Shown one piece after another: positions 49,265 to 58,313 of a stretch of DNA of 64,000 nucleotides. Numbering within the stretch: position 1 is the stretch's first letter; each line of letters opens with the position of its first letter. The stretch is from JANWHQ01 sp963775275 (GTDB taxonomy: Bacteria > Pseudomonadota > Alphaproteobacteria > Caulobacterales > Caulobacteraceae), in the NCBI GenBank assembly GCA_963775275.1, contig CAVZII010000004.1, positions 124,001 to 188,000 of the forward strand, written 5' to 3'. A model generated the notes under the pieces. It ran no database searches and had not been told where the DNA came from. It saw nothing but the letters and a program-made list of their open reading frames with translations. The position numbers and the translations under genes were made by a program.

Positions 49265-50599
49265 ATGCCCCTGCCCGAGGCCTTCGTCACGGTGGAGGGC
49301 CTGCTCGTCGAGCCGCTCTACGGTCCGGCGGACTCGCCCGCGACGTCGCCGGCGCCGCGCGCCGGGGCCGGCTGGGACGTTCGCGCGATCGTGTCCGCCG
49401 CCGATCCGGCCGAGGCCAACGCTCAGGCGCTCGAGGCCCTGCAGGGCGGCGCGACCTCGATCCTGATCGAAACGCCCCTGGCCGCGGCGGCCGACCTCGC
49501 GCGGGTGCTGGAAGGCGTGGTGGTCGAGGCCGCCCCGGTGGCGCTGGGGGCGGGGTTCGGGGGACCGCCGGTGGCCGAGTGGCTTGCCGAGCTCGCCAAG
49601 GGCGCCCCGGCGGCGCAGCTCGACCTGAGCCTCGATCCCGTCTCAGCCTTCGCCATCGCTGGCCGCAGCCCCGGCCCGATCGAGGCGCACCTTGAGCTTG
49701 CGGCGCGGACGGCGACGCGCCTGTACGGCGTCCATCCCAGGGCCGGCCTCTTCCTCGCGTCCGGCCGGGCTGCGCACGAGGCCGGCGGCTCGGCGGCGCT
49801 GGAGCTGGCCATGGCGGCGGGCGCCGCCCTCGCCTACGCCCGGGCCCTGACCAACGCCGGCCTGCCGATCGAGGAGGCGCTCGGCGGGATCGCCCTGGGA
49901 CTCAGCCTCGACGGCGAGATCCTGATCGGCCTCGCGAAGGTCCGGGCGGCGCGCGCCATCTGGGCCCGGATCGCCGCCGCCTGCGGCGCCTCCTGCGCCT
50001 CCCGGATCGAGGCGCGGTCCTCGCGGCGGATGCTGACCGCGATGGACCCATGGACCAACCTCATCCGCCTCACCGCCGCGGGCTTCGCCGCCGCGGCCGG
50101 CGGCGCGGACGTCATCGCCCTCGACACGTTCACCGACGCGCTCGGGCCGCCGGGCGAGCTGGCGCGGCGGCTGTCACGCAACATCCAGCTGATCCTCAGG
50201 GACGAGGCGCGTCTTGGCGAAGCGGCCGAACCGGCCGCGGGCGGCTTTGCGATCGAGACCCTGGCCGACCAGCTCGCGAGGCAGGGTTGGGGAGTGATGC
50301 GCGAGATCGAGCGGCGGGGCGGGATCATCGCCGCCCTGGAGTCCGGATGGATCGCCGGTCAGGCAGGCGCGGCTCGGCGGGCGCGTGAGGCGGCGGTGGC
50401 CGACGAACGGCTGCCGATCCTGGGGGTGACCATCCATCCCGACCCGGACCCGAGGCCAGCGCCCCACGGCGAGGCAGGCGCCGCGAAGGGCGCGCCGCCC
50501 GGGCCGCGCCTCTCGGGAGAGGACAGCCGCTGCCCGCCCCTGGCGCCGGCGCGCACGGCGGAGATCGCCGAGATGGTCGAGGCGGAGCTGATGGCATGA
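49265..50599 (+). CDS. mutA: Methylmalonyl-CoA mutase, small (non-catalytic) subunit
   Basis: A 444-residue subunit partnering the catalytic large subunit. IETPLAAAADLARVLEGVV, ATRLYGVHPRAGLFLASGRA, DPWTNLIRLTAAGFAAAAGG, DVIALDTFTDALGPP and LSRNIQLILRDEARLGEAAE match the truncated TIM barrel of MutA-type subunits. B12-binding residues are missing as expected. The C-terminal 70 residues are low-complexity (DPDPRPAPHGEAGAAKG). The stop overlaps the mutB start (ATGA). Confidence 0.9.
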   Translation: MPLPEAFVTVEGLLVEPLYGPADSPATSPAPRAGAGWDVRAIVSAADPAEANAQALEALQGGATSILIETPLAAAADLARVLEGVVVEAAPVALGAGFGGPPVAEWLAELAKGAPAAQLDLSLDPVSAFAIAGRSPGPIEAHLELAARTATRLYGVHPRAGLFLASGRAAHEAGGSAALELAMAAGAALAYARALTNAGLPIEEALGGIALGLSLDGEILIGLAKVRAARAIWARIAAACGASCASRIEARSSRRMLTAMDPWTNLIRLTAAGFAAAAGGADVIALDTFTDALGPPGELARRLSRNIQLILRDEARLGEAAEPAAGGFAIETLADQLARQGWGVMREIERRGGIIAALESGWIAGQAGAARRAREAAVADERLPILGVTIHPDPDPRPAPHGEAGAAKGAPPGPRLSGEDSRCPPLAPARTAEIAEMVEAELMA

Positions 50600-52701
50600 G
50601 CGGGCGGCTCCCCGACTTCAGCGGGCTGGATTTCGATGCGATCGCCCCCTCCACCGCTTCGCGCTCCCCCTCCCCCGCAAGCGGGGAAGGACTGCTCGGA
50701 CTGCCGGGCCGACCTCCCTATGTGCGAGGGCCCTACCCCAGCATGTATGCGGTCCGGCCCTGGACGATCCGCCAGTACGCCGGCTTCTCCACGGCCGAGG
50801 AGTCGAACGCCTTCTATCGGAGGAATCTCGCCGCGGGTCAGACCGGCCTGTCGGTGGCCTTCGACCTGGCCACCCATCGCGGCTACGACTCCGACCACCC
50901 GCGGGTGAAGGGCGACGTCGGCATGGCGGGCGTGGCCATCGACTCCATCCTGGACATGCGGAGCCTGTTCGACGGCATTCCGCTCGACCGGACCAGCGTC
51001 TCCATGACCATGAACGGCGCCGTCCTGCCGATCATGGCGCTCTACATCGTCGCGGCCGAGGAGCAGGGCGTCGAGCCCGCCGAGCTCTCGGGGACCATCC
51101 AGAACGACATCCTCAAGGAGTTCATGGTCCGCAACACCTACATCTACCCGCCCGCGCCCTCGATGCGGATCGTGGCGGACATCTTCGCCTTCTGCGCGGC
51201 TGAGATGCCGAGGTTCAACTCGATCTCCGTCAGCGGCTATCACATGCAGGAAGCAGGAGCGACGGCGGACCTGGAGCTGGCCTACACCCTGGCCGACGCG
51301 GTCGAGTACGTGCGAACGGGCGTGGCGGCGGGCCTGGACGTGGACGCCTTCGCGCCGCGCCTCAGCTTCTTCTGGGGCGTGGGCATGGACGCCTTCACCG
51401 AGATCGCCAAGCTGCGGGCGGGGCGACTGCTCTGGTGCGATCTGATGGCCGAGTTCCGGCCCAGCGACCCGCGATCGTCCATGCTGCGCTGCCATTGCCA
51501 GACGTCGGGATGGTCGCTGGCGGCCCAGGACGTCTTCAACAACGTCGCGCGCACCGCGATCGAGGCCATGGCGGCGGTCTTCGGCGGGACCCAGTCGCTG
51601 CACACCAATGCGCTGGACGAAGCCATCGCCCTGCCCACGGACTTCTCGGCCAGGATCGCGCGCAACACCCAGCTGTTCCTGCAGCTCGAGAGCGGGATCA
51701 CCCGCACCATCGATCCCCTCGGCGGCTCAGCGCACCTGGAGGGGCTTACCCGCGCACTCGCGGACAAGGCGCGCGCCCACATCGCCGAGGTCGAAGAGCT
51801 GGGCGGCATGCGAAAAGCCATCGAGGCGGGCCTGCCCAAGCGTCGGATCGAGGAGGCCGCCGCACGGACCCAGGCCCGGATCGACACGGGCGAACAGCCG
51901 GTGATCGGGGTCAACCGCCATCGACCGACGGCGCCGGACGAGATTCACACCCTGAAGGTCGATAACACCCAGGTGCGCCGCCGGCAGATCCAGAAACTGG
52001 AGCGGCTGAGGGCCGAGCGCGACCCCGAGGCCGTGGAACGGGCGCTAGCGGCCCTGACCGAAGGCGCGCGGGGCCGAGCCAACCTTCTGGCGCTCAGCGT
52101 CGAGGCCGCACGCGCAAAGGCCACGGTGGGCGAAATCAGCCTGGCGCTGGAGCAGGCCTTCGGCCGCCACCAGGCGCGGCCCGAGGGGGTCAGGGGCGTC
52201 TACCTCGGCGAGGCGAAGGACGACGCCGAGGTCGCCCGGGCCAGGGGGATGGTCCGCGCGTTCCGCGAGGCCGACGGGCGCGCGCCCCGGATCATGGTGG
52301 CCAAGCTCGGCCAGGACGGCCACGACCGCGGCCAGAAGGCCGTCGCCAGCGCCTTCGCCGACTTCGGCTTCGAGGTGGACATCGGGCCCCTGTTCCAGAC
52401 CCCCGCCGAGGCGGCCCAGGAGGCGGCGGGCAACGACGTCCATGTGCTGGGGATCTCGACCCTGGCGGCCGGGCACCTGACCCTGGCGCCCGAGCTGATC
52501 GGCGAGCTGCAGCGGCTGGGCCACGCCGACATCATGGTGGTTGTGGGCGGGGTGATCCCGCCGGAGGACGTCCAGCCGCTGCTGGACATGGGGGTGGCGG
52601 CGGTGTTCGGGCCGGGAACGCCGATCCCCGAAGCCGCCATCGAGGTGCTGGAGAGGTTGAACGCCCGCCTCGGCTACGCCCAGACGGCAGCTGCGAAATA
52701 G
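50596..52701 (+). CDS. mutB: Methylmalonyl-CoA mutase, large catalytic subunit
   Basis: A 701-residue adenosylcobalamin enzyme interconverting methylmalonyl-CoA and succinyl-CoA, needed for propionate and branched-chain catabolism. YPSMYAVRPWTIRQYAGFST (substrate tunnel), SGTIQNDILKEFMVRNTYIY and FNSISVSGYHMQEAGA are clear. The cobalamin-binding motif is LGQDGHDRGQKAVASAF (DxHxxG) with GISTLAAGHLTLAPELIG and GPGTPIPEAA. Near residues 20-40 the usual N-terminal segment is replaced by TASRSPSPASGEGLLGLPG, encoded by a palindrome. Confidence 0.95.
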   Translation: MSGRLPDFSGLDFDAIAPSTASRSPSPASGEGLLGLPGRPPYVRGPYPSMYAVRPWTIRQYAGFSTAEESNAFYRRNLAAGQTGLSVAFDLATHRGYDSDHPRVKGDVGMAGVAIDSILDMRSLFDGIPLDRTSVSMTMNGAVLPIMALYIVAAEEQGVEPAELSGTIQNDILKEFMVRNTYIYPPAPSMRIVADIFAFCAAEMPRFNSISVSGYHMQEAGATADLELAYTLADAVEYVRTGVAAGLDVDAFAPRLSFFWGVGMDAFTEIAKLRAGRLLWCDLMAEFRPSDPRSSMLRCHCQTSGWSLAAQDVFNNVARTAIEAMAAVFGGTQSLHTNALDEAIALPTDFSARIARNTQLFLQLESGITRTIDPLGGSAHLEGLTRALADKARAHIAEVEELGGMRKAIEAGLPKRRIEEAAARTQARIDTGEQPVIGVNRHRPTAPDEIHTLKVDNTQVRRRQIQKLERLRAERDPEAVERALAALTEGARGRANLLALSVEAARAKATVGEISLALEQAFGRHQARPEGVRGVYLGEAKDDAEVARARGMVRAFREADGRAPRIMVAKLGQDGHDRGQKAVASAFADFGFEVDIGPLFQTPAEAAQEAAGNDVHVLGISTLAAGHLTLAPELIGELQRLGHADIMVVVGGVIPPEDVQPLLDMGVAAVFGPGTPIPEAAIEVLERLNARLGYAQTAAAK
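50671..50688. repeat. GC palindrome inside the mutB coding region
   Basis: ccccgc-aa-gcgggg (with flanking tc and aa) forms a perfect short hairpin in the mutB N-terminal coding sequence, inside the run ctccccctcccccgcaagcg. It resembles dispersed REP-like palindromes such as that at 28104-28123, suggesting a palindrome carried into the gene and kept in frame. Confidence 0.55.
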
Positions 52702-52704
52702 GCC

Positions 52705-53238
52705 TCAGGCGGCGACTCGGGACGCCTGGGCGGCTTGCTCCGCCTGGCGGGCTCTGCGACGCGCGGCGCGGGCGACGCGCCGGACCTCCTCCAGGGCCGC
52801 CGCCAGGGCCTCGAAGAGCTGGGCGGCGAGGATCGGTTTGGGCACGACGTCGTTCATGCCGCACTCGAGGTATCGCTTCGCCTCGCCCACGCTGGCGGCC
52901 GTGGTCACGGCGATGATCGGGACGGCGGACGAGGGTCCTGGCAGGGCGCGGATCGCCCGCGTCGCGATCATGCCGTCCATGCCCGGCATGAAGATGTCCA
53001 TCAGCACGACGTCGAAGCGTCCCGAAGCGACGGCCTGGACCGCCTCGCGACCTCCCTCGACGCTCTCGTGGGCGACGCCGAACTGGTCGCAGAACATGCC
53101 GAGCACCAGCCGGTTCTCGGGGATGTCGTCGACGATCAAAATGCGCCGCCTGCAGGGCCCTCTCGAACGGGCGCGCCCGCCGGAAGATCGACCGGCCGGC
53201 GCTGGAGAGACGGCGTCGGAAGCTGAAGACATGGACAT
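52705..53238 (-). CDS. CheY-like receiver-domain protein
   Basis: A 177-residue protein with a receiver domain at residues about 33-155 and no output domain. RILIVDDIPENRLVLGMFC gives the acidic pocket, VVLMDIFMPGMDGMIATRAI the phospho-acceptor Asp and DVVPKPILAAQLFEAL the Lys. The N-terminal 30 residues are Ser/Arg-rich and the C-terminal end is an Ala/Arg-rich helix. The start is among three closely spaced Mets; I use MSMSSASD. It is convergent with mutB (3 bases apart). Confidence 0.85.
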   Translation of the reverse strand: MSMSSASDAVSPAPAGRSSGGRARSRGPCRRRILIVDDIPENRLVLGMFCDQFGVAHESVEGGREAVQAVASGRFDVVLMDIFMPGMDGMIATRAIRALPGPSSAVPIIAVTTAASVGEAKRYLECGMNDVVPKPILAAQLFEALAAALEEVRRVARAARRRARQAEQAAQASRVAA

Positions 53239-53385
53239 CCACCACCCCACTCTTTGCGCTCAGTCTTAGGACGGCTCGCTGAAGAACTGGTTAGCGTGCG
53301 AAACAAAACGTCCTCCGGCGCGCAGGGACGGCCAGGGCGGCTTCTCGCCGGCTGCGCCCAGGCTGGATCGGCGCTAAATCAAAGA

Positions 53386-53441
53386 CTTGTGCTGCGAGGC
53401 TCAAACGAATGGTGGACCATTCGTCTGAGTCGCAGCACTAG
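53386..53441. repeat. CTAG-ended palindromic element 3 (56 bp)
   Basis: gtgctgcga (53389-53397) pairs with tcgcagcac (53430-53438), and ctca / tgag and acgaatggt / accattcgt pair inside around a gg turn, leaving a nearly complete hairpin. The right end is ctag and the left end cttg (one change from ctag). It resembles the two groEL elements in its termini but has a different interior. It lies upstream of the CPBP protease gene. Confidence 0.85.
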
Positions 53442-53472
53442 CATGCCCCGGGCAGGACATTGGGAGGGATCG

Positions 53473-54363
53473 ATGTCGAGGGCGGCCAAGGCAGGGCGCG
53501 GCGGCATCCTGCGCGCCCTGGGACGGGTGGGGATCGTCCGGCTGATCGTGATGGCGGTGGTCCTGATCGCCATCGACGTCGCGCTCCAGGTCGGGCCGGC
53601 GTTGCTCCTGCCAAGGCCGCCGCCAGGGACCGGCGTCTGGATCGGGCTCGCGATCGCGCTCCTGCTCGCGCTCGCGATGTGCCTGGCCTATGGGCTGCTG
53701 ATCCGCCTGATCGAACGGCGCAAGGCGAAGGAGCTGGCCCTCGTCCCGGGCCTGGCCATGGCGCCCTTGGGAATCGCCATCGGCGCGGGGCTGTTCTGCG
53801 CCGTCATCGCGATCCTCTGGCTCGAGGGCCTCGTCTCATTCGGCGGGTCGCTGAACGCGTCCGGCCTGGTCCCGGCCCTCTCCATGGCCATCGCCTCGGC
53901 GGTCGGCGAGGAGCTGGTCTTCCGCGGCGTGCTCTTCCGGATCGTCGAGGACAGCCTCGGAACGACGTTTGGCGTGATCGTCTCGGCCGCGCTCTTCGGC
54001 CTGCTGCATGCGCTGAACCCCGGCGCGACGATCATGAGCACGGCCGCCGTGGGCCTGGAGGCGGGCGTGCTGCTGGCGGCGGCCTACGCGGCCAGCCGCA
54101 ACCTGTGGCTGCCGATTGGGCTGCATCTCGGCTGGAACTTCACGGAGGGCGGGATATTCGGGGCCGCGGTATCGGGGGGCCAGGGCCATGGCCTGCTGGA
54201 CACGCGCATCTCCGGCCCGCCGCTCTGGAGCGGCGGCGCGTTCGGCCCGGAGGCCTCGGTCGCGGCGGTGGGCGTGTGCCTCGCCGTGGCGGCCATCTTC
54301 CTCTGGCGGGCCGTCGCGGCCGGCCGCTGGGCGCCGATCCGGCTGCGGCTGATGCTCGACTGA
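53473..54363 (+). CDS. CPBP-family intramembrane metalloprotease
   Basis: A 296-residue multi-pass protein starting at MSRAAKAGRG behind GGGAGGGATCG. The CPBP active site is complete: SAVGEELVFRGVLFR (EExxxR), FGLLHALNPGA (first His) and IGLHLGWNFTEGGIFG (second His). About seven hydrophobic helices are visible. CPBP proteases process prenylated or membrane substrates; no specific partner is adjacent. Confidence 0.9.
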   Translation: MSRAAKAGRGGILRALGRVGIVRLIVMAVVLIAIDVALQVGPALLLPRPPPGTGVWIGLAIALLLALAMCLAYGLLIRLIERRKAKELALVPGLAMAPLGIAIGAGLFCAVIAILWLEGLVSFGGSLNASGLVPALSMAIASAVGEELVFRGVLFRIVEDSLGTTFGVIVSAALFGLLHALNPGATIMSTAAVGLEAGVLLAAAYAASRNLWLPIGLHLGWNFTEGGIFGAAVSGGQGHGLLDTRISGPPLWSGGAFGPEASVAAVGVCLAVAAIFLWRAVAAGRWAPIRLRLMLD

Positions 54364-54436
54364 CCGGCTTGGATAGACCCGCCTAACCAAGCTCGTTGGG
54401 AGTTCCCTCAACCTTTTCGGGCATATCGGGGCTCGC

Positions 54437-55702
54437 ATGGCCCAGGCCCAGACGATCGAGACGCCCGCCCAAGGCGGCGCGCCGCTGGCGGCGGACAGCG
54501 TCGAGCGCCTGTTCGAGCTGATCGGGGAATCCGACCTGATCGCGAACGGACAGGCGATGCTCGTCTCGATCGCGCCGGTGAAGGCGGCGCTCGGCGAGCG
54601 CTGGAACGGCCGGCGCGAGCAGATCCACGGCCTGACAGAGCGCTATCTCGAGAAGCACCTGTCGCCGACCGACCTCTGCCACAAGGTGGGCGAGACCCAC
54701 TACCTGGTCGCCACGCCGGACAAGCCCACGATCGCGGCCCAGGCCCTGTGCTACCGGGCCCTGAACGAGATCCTCGGTTACTTCCTGGGCGAGGCCCGGC
54801 CATCGGACCTGGATGTGAGCATGGTGGCCGAGCTCTCGGCCGAGGGCGTCAAGGTGAGGCCCGTCAGCGCCTCGGAGCTGCGCCAGGCGGACGAGGAAGC
54901 GGACGCTGCGACGGCCGCGGCCGACCCGCCGCCGGCGCCGGCGCTCTCGCGGCTCGACAGCCTGGTGGCCTGGCCGCTGGTCACCGCGGACGGCCAGGAG
55001 CTTCGCATCTCCTTCGCCATCGACCCGGTGATGGATCTGAAGGCCTGGGCGATGGCCGGCCACCGGATCGAGGCCAGGATCGTCAACCTGCGCACCGGGC
55101 GGGAGCTCAACGGGATCCAGCGCCGGAGCCTGCTGCCGCGCGATTTCGAGCGGATCGACATGGCGGCGCTGGAGCGCGGCCTGTCGCGCCTGAGCGACGC
55201 CGAGAGCTTCGACCGGCCCAAGCTGATCATCCAGCTCTCCTTCGCCAGCCTCTCGAACGGCCATGCGCGGGCGGCCCTGCTGGACCAGGCCCGCGAGCTA
55301 CAGCACGTGCTGCGCCACGGCGCGATCTGCGAGCTGGTGGACGTGGAGCCGGGCGTGCCGGTCGGCCGGCTGGAGGAGCTGGCCTCGCTGGTGCGGACCT
55401 TCTTCCGCAGCGTCTGGGTCCAGGTCGAGCCCACGCGCGCCACCGTCGAGCGGGCCATCGCCGCGCGCGTGTCGGGCCTGACGGTGCGCTCGGGCGACTT
55501 CGGCGCGGACGCGGCGTCGATCGCCGTCGGGCTCCGCAAGTTCCCGCCCATGGTCAAGCGGTCCGGCCTGATCCTGACCGCCGCGTCCCTGCCCTCGACG
55601 GACCTGCTGATCGACGCCATGGCGGCGGGCTTCACCCACGCCACCTTGCGCGCGGTCCAGACCGACGCCGTCCAGGTCCGGCCGCCGGTCTACGTCGCCT
55701 GA
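54437..55702 (+). CDS. Hypothetical protein, possibly a degenerate GGDEF-EAL relative
   Basis: A 421-residue soluble protein. The N-terminal 130 residues (FELIGESDLIANGQAMLVSI, LSPTDLCHKVGETHYLVATP) follow the pattern of a nucleotide-cyclase fold without a GGDEF motif. After an Ala/Pro linker (residues about 150-175) the C-terminal part (LIIQLSFASLSNGHARAALL, ICELVDVEPGVPVGRLEELA, AAGFTHATLRAV) follows an EAL-like barrel pattern without EAL catalytic residues. If right, it would be a catalytically dead c-di-GMP-type receptor or scaffold; this is inference from pattern only. Confidence 0.55.
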   Translation: MAQAQTIETPAQGGAPLAADSVERLFELIGESDLIANGQAMLVSIAPVKAALGERWNGRREQIHGLTERYLEKHLSPTDLCHKVGETHYLVATPDKPTIAAQALCYRALNEILGYFLGEARPSDLDVSMVAELSAEGVKVRPVSASELRQADEEADAATAAADPPPAPALSRLDSLVAWPLVTADGQELRISFAIDPVMDLKAWAMAGHRIEARIVNLRTGRELNGIQRRSLLPRDFERIDMAALERGLSRLSDAESFDRPKLIIQLSFASLSNGHARAALLDQARELQHVLRHGAICELVDVEPGVPVGRLEELASLVRTFFRSVWVQVEPTRATVERAIAARVSGLTVRSGDFGADAASIAVGLRKFPPMVKRSGLILTAASLPSTDLLIDAMAAGFTHATLRAVQTDAVQVRPPVYVA

Positions 55703-55715
55703 CCCCGACCCGGGA

Positions 55716-56534
55716 TCAGTTGAACTCGGTGTCGCCGTTCTCGTCGACCTGATTGCGGTCGTTCTCGGCGCATTCGAATTCCAGGAGTTGGCCGTAGCGG
55801 TCGCGATGGTAGGTCGCGACCGTGCTGTAGGGGTGCTCGAGCGCGTCCGGATCCTCGACGGTGATCTCGTCCAGCAAGGTGTCCGGATCGCCCTTCTTCA
55901 GGTGGATCCGCTCAGTGACGTGAAGCTTGTCGGAGTGGCCCATGCCCATGCCGAGCGGCACGGTGTCCTTGATGGCGATGGTGTCGGCCACCAGCGTGTC
56001 GCCTTCCCAGTGGCCGACCGAGTCGCCCATGAAGGTGGGGTCCGGGTCGGTGGGGTGCGGACGCCCGTCGGTCCAGATGTGGCGGGTCTGCATCCAGGCT
56101 TCCTGGTTGATGGTCACCCGCCCAGGGGTCATCAGGAACTCGTAGGGATACTGCGGGATCGACATGATGCCGGGCATCCCCGGCGGCGTGCAGTGCGAAG
56201 TGTTGCTCTTCAAGACGCCGTGATTCGCCTGCACCGCCTTCTTCCAGGCCTGGTAGTCCTGAAGGTACTTGCCCTTGAGCGGCGGCGGCGGCGGCCGCAC
56301 GGGCGGCCCGCCCGAGCCCGGGCGCGGGAAGGTGAGCAGCCAGATCCCGCCCCAGTCCGGCAGCTTGTCCAGCGCCTTGTAATGGCCCTTGGGGAACGGC
56401 GCGCCGGTCCCAGGCTTGAGGCCCTCGGGAACCGGCGACGCCATTGTGGGCCCGACCTGGGCCCAGGCGGCGGCGCCGGCCGCGCCAAGCGCGACGGCGG
56501 CGGCTGTACAGACGAGAACGCCCTTGGAGATCAT
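55716..56534 (-). CDS. Exported partner of DUF6152, copy B
   Basis: A 272-residue secreted protein with signal MISKGVLVCTAAAVALGAAG. It is paralogous to the gene at 44041-44862, sharing LPDWGGIWLL, HCTPPGMPGIMSIPQYPYEF, LMTPGRVTINQEAWMQTRHI, TDGRPHPTDPDPTFMGDSVG and HWEGDTLVADTIA. It is divergent from DUF6152 copy B (138 bases apart), unlike copy A where the two are in tandem. Confidence 0.75.
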   Translation of the reverse strand: MISKGVLVCTAAAVALGAAGAAAWAQVGPTMASPVPEGLKPGTGAPFPKGHYKALDKLPDWGGIWLLTFPRPGSGGPPVRPPPPPLKGKYLQDYQAWKKAVQANHGVLKSNTSHCTPPGMPGIMSIPQYPYEFLMTPGRVTINQEAWMQTRHIWTDGRPHPTDPDPTFMGDSVGHWEGDTLVADTIAIKDTVPLGMGMGHSDKLHVTERIHLKKGDPDTLLDEITVEDPDALEHPYSTVATYHRDRYGQLLEFECAENDRNQVDENGDTEFN

Positions 56535-56672
56535 GTGCTAGGAACCCCTCCCCTAGGCCTTAGGACATGCGACCCATACCGCAAGTTCGAGCCTGCGGCT
56601 CGATGTGGGCTGGACGCGAAGGCCGTTTGATACTGTAAGGTATCCTGCGACAAGTTCGGGGAAAGAAAAAGC

Positions 56673-57077
56673 ATGAGGATCGCCCACAAGCCCGCCGCGT
56701 TCATGATTGCGGCCCTGTTGGCCGTCGCGCCGGCCGGCGCGGCCCTGGCCCACCACTCGTTCGCCATGTTCGACCAGTCCAAGCAGGTGACTGTGGTCGG
56801 GACGGTCAAGGACTTCCAGTGGACGAACCCGCACGCCTACATCGAGGTGGAGGACGCCTCCGGGACGGTGTGGAGCGTGGAGCTGAACAGCCCCAACAAC
56901 CTGATCCGCCAGGGCTGGCATCGCCATGTGATGAAGCCCGGCGACAAGGTGACCGTGATCATCAACCCCTTGAGAGACGGCAAGCCGGGCGGCCTGTTCA
57001 ACGCGGTGACCCTGCCGAGCGGGCAGGTGCTGGGCAACCCCAAGCCCACCGGCCCCATCAACGTGCCGGCGCCTTAG
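56673..57077 (+). CDS. Exported DUF6152 protein, copy B
   Basis: A 134-residue protein with signal ending AGAALA and mature N-terminus HHSFAMFDQSKQVTVVGTVK. KDFQWTNPHAYIEVED, RHVMKPGDKVTVIINPLRDG and PGGLFNAVTLPSGQVLGNPK align with copy A over their whole length. A GGGGAAAGAAAAAGC leader precedes the ATG. It transcribes away from its partner gene. Confidence 0.85.
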   Translation: MRIAHKPAAFMIAALLAVAPAGAALAHHSFAMFDQSKQVTVVGTVKDFQWTNPHAYIEVEDASGTVWSVELNSPNNLIRQGWHRHVMKPGDKVTVIINPLRDGKPGGLFNAVTLPSGQVLGNPKPTGPINVPAP

Positions 57078-57340
57078 ACGAAAAACAAATTATAATCAAA
57101 TACTTATATAGACTTCCTGAAACACCATGCGAGCTTGACCGGCGGTGGAGCGTTGGTCGACACACGGCTCGACGACGATAGTCTGCGGCCCGCCGGGATC
57201 GGGCGCGCTCCACCGACGTCAGAGCGGGAAGGCCGTTGTCCCCGCGCAGCCGGCGAGAGCGGCGCCGCCGGGACGGCCGCCCAGGACCGCCATCGCGGCT
57301 CCCATGATCAGCCAGCCCAGCGGGGGCGCCGCACGTCCTG

Positions 57341-58071
57341 TTGAATGTGACGCGCCTGGCGCAACTTGCGCACCGCCCGGCGCCTGGACCTGATCCTGCC
57401 GTGCGCACAGACGATCATCGTCTATTCCCAGCATACGGCGGACGAGATCGTGCGGTACGTGCGATCGCGGGGCATGGCGACGCCGAAGATTCAGGTCGCG
57501 CCGCTCGGCGTCGCCCCCGTCTTCTTCGACCCGCCGGCGCCCCTCCCCGGGGCGGCCCCCGACGTCCTCACGGTCGGGACCATCGAGCCGCGAAAGACCT
57601 TCGCCTTCCTTCTGATGCTCTGGCGACGCCTTACCGAGACCCTCGCAGACGCCACGCCCCGGCTCGTGCTGGTGGGCCGGCGCGGCCGTGAATGCGAGGC
57701 GGCGATCTGCTCGAGCGCTCGGCCGCGGTGCGCACTTGGGTGCACGAGGTCAGCGACCTCTCCGACGCCGAACTCGCCCGGTTGATGGCCGGCGCGCGGG
57801 CCCGCTCGCGCCGACGTTCGCGGAAGGGTTCGATCTGCCCGTCAGCGTGGCCCTGGCCGTGGGAACCCCGGTCGTCGCGTCCGACATACCGATGCACCGC
57901 GAGTTCGCGGCCGGCGCCTGTCTCGTGGACCCGTTGGACGGGCCGGCATGTCTGGAGCAGATCTGCCGGCTGCTGGCCCCTCCGGCCCGGCGAGAGGGAC
58001 GGCCGGGACCGCTGTGGGACGCCCACTTCGCCGAGGTGCGGAGGAGTCTGGGACTGCCAGGTCCGCCGTAG
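57341..58071 (+). pseudogene. Decayed glycosyltransferase (group 1/GT4) gene
   Basis: Pieces of a glycosyltransferase are spread over three frames. An N-terminal-like fragment gives LLNVTRLAQLAH; another frame gives RLDLILPCAQTIIVYSQHTA then DVLTVGTIEPRKTFAFLLML and PRLVLVGRRGREC. A third gives GGDLLERSAAVRTWVHEVSD, and the C-terminal GT signature EGFDLPVSVALAVGTPVVAS with DIPMHREFAAGACLVDP follows in yet another. The gene lacks most of its N-terminal domain and has at least two shifts. The preceding 57078-57340 stretch is AT-rich near its start and holds no gene I can support. Confidence 0.75.
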
Positions 58072-58313
58072 ACGCCCGCAACGGCGAGCGGCGCGATCCC
58101 GCCAAGTCGGCTGGGTGCGTCGGATCTCAGAGAATTGAGTTTATGCGCATCAACTTCGATCGGTAATCAGATGTTGAGAGTAGCTCACTAAGCGAACCTC
58201 AGCATCGCATAGCGTGAGTAAACGGCCGGGGCGCAACGTGGTGTTGATCTGCCTGATCCGAAGCGCACAAAGAAGTTGCGTTCGGAATTGACGCGGGTTG
58301 ACCGCTCGACGTT

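Noticed and set aside
57219..57434. Minus-strand frame with a hydrophobic stretch (LGWLIMGAAMAVLGG)
   Set aside because: It is short, lacks a start site and overlaps the glycosyltransferase remnants; chance cannot be excluded.
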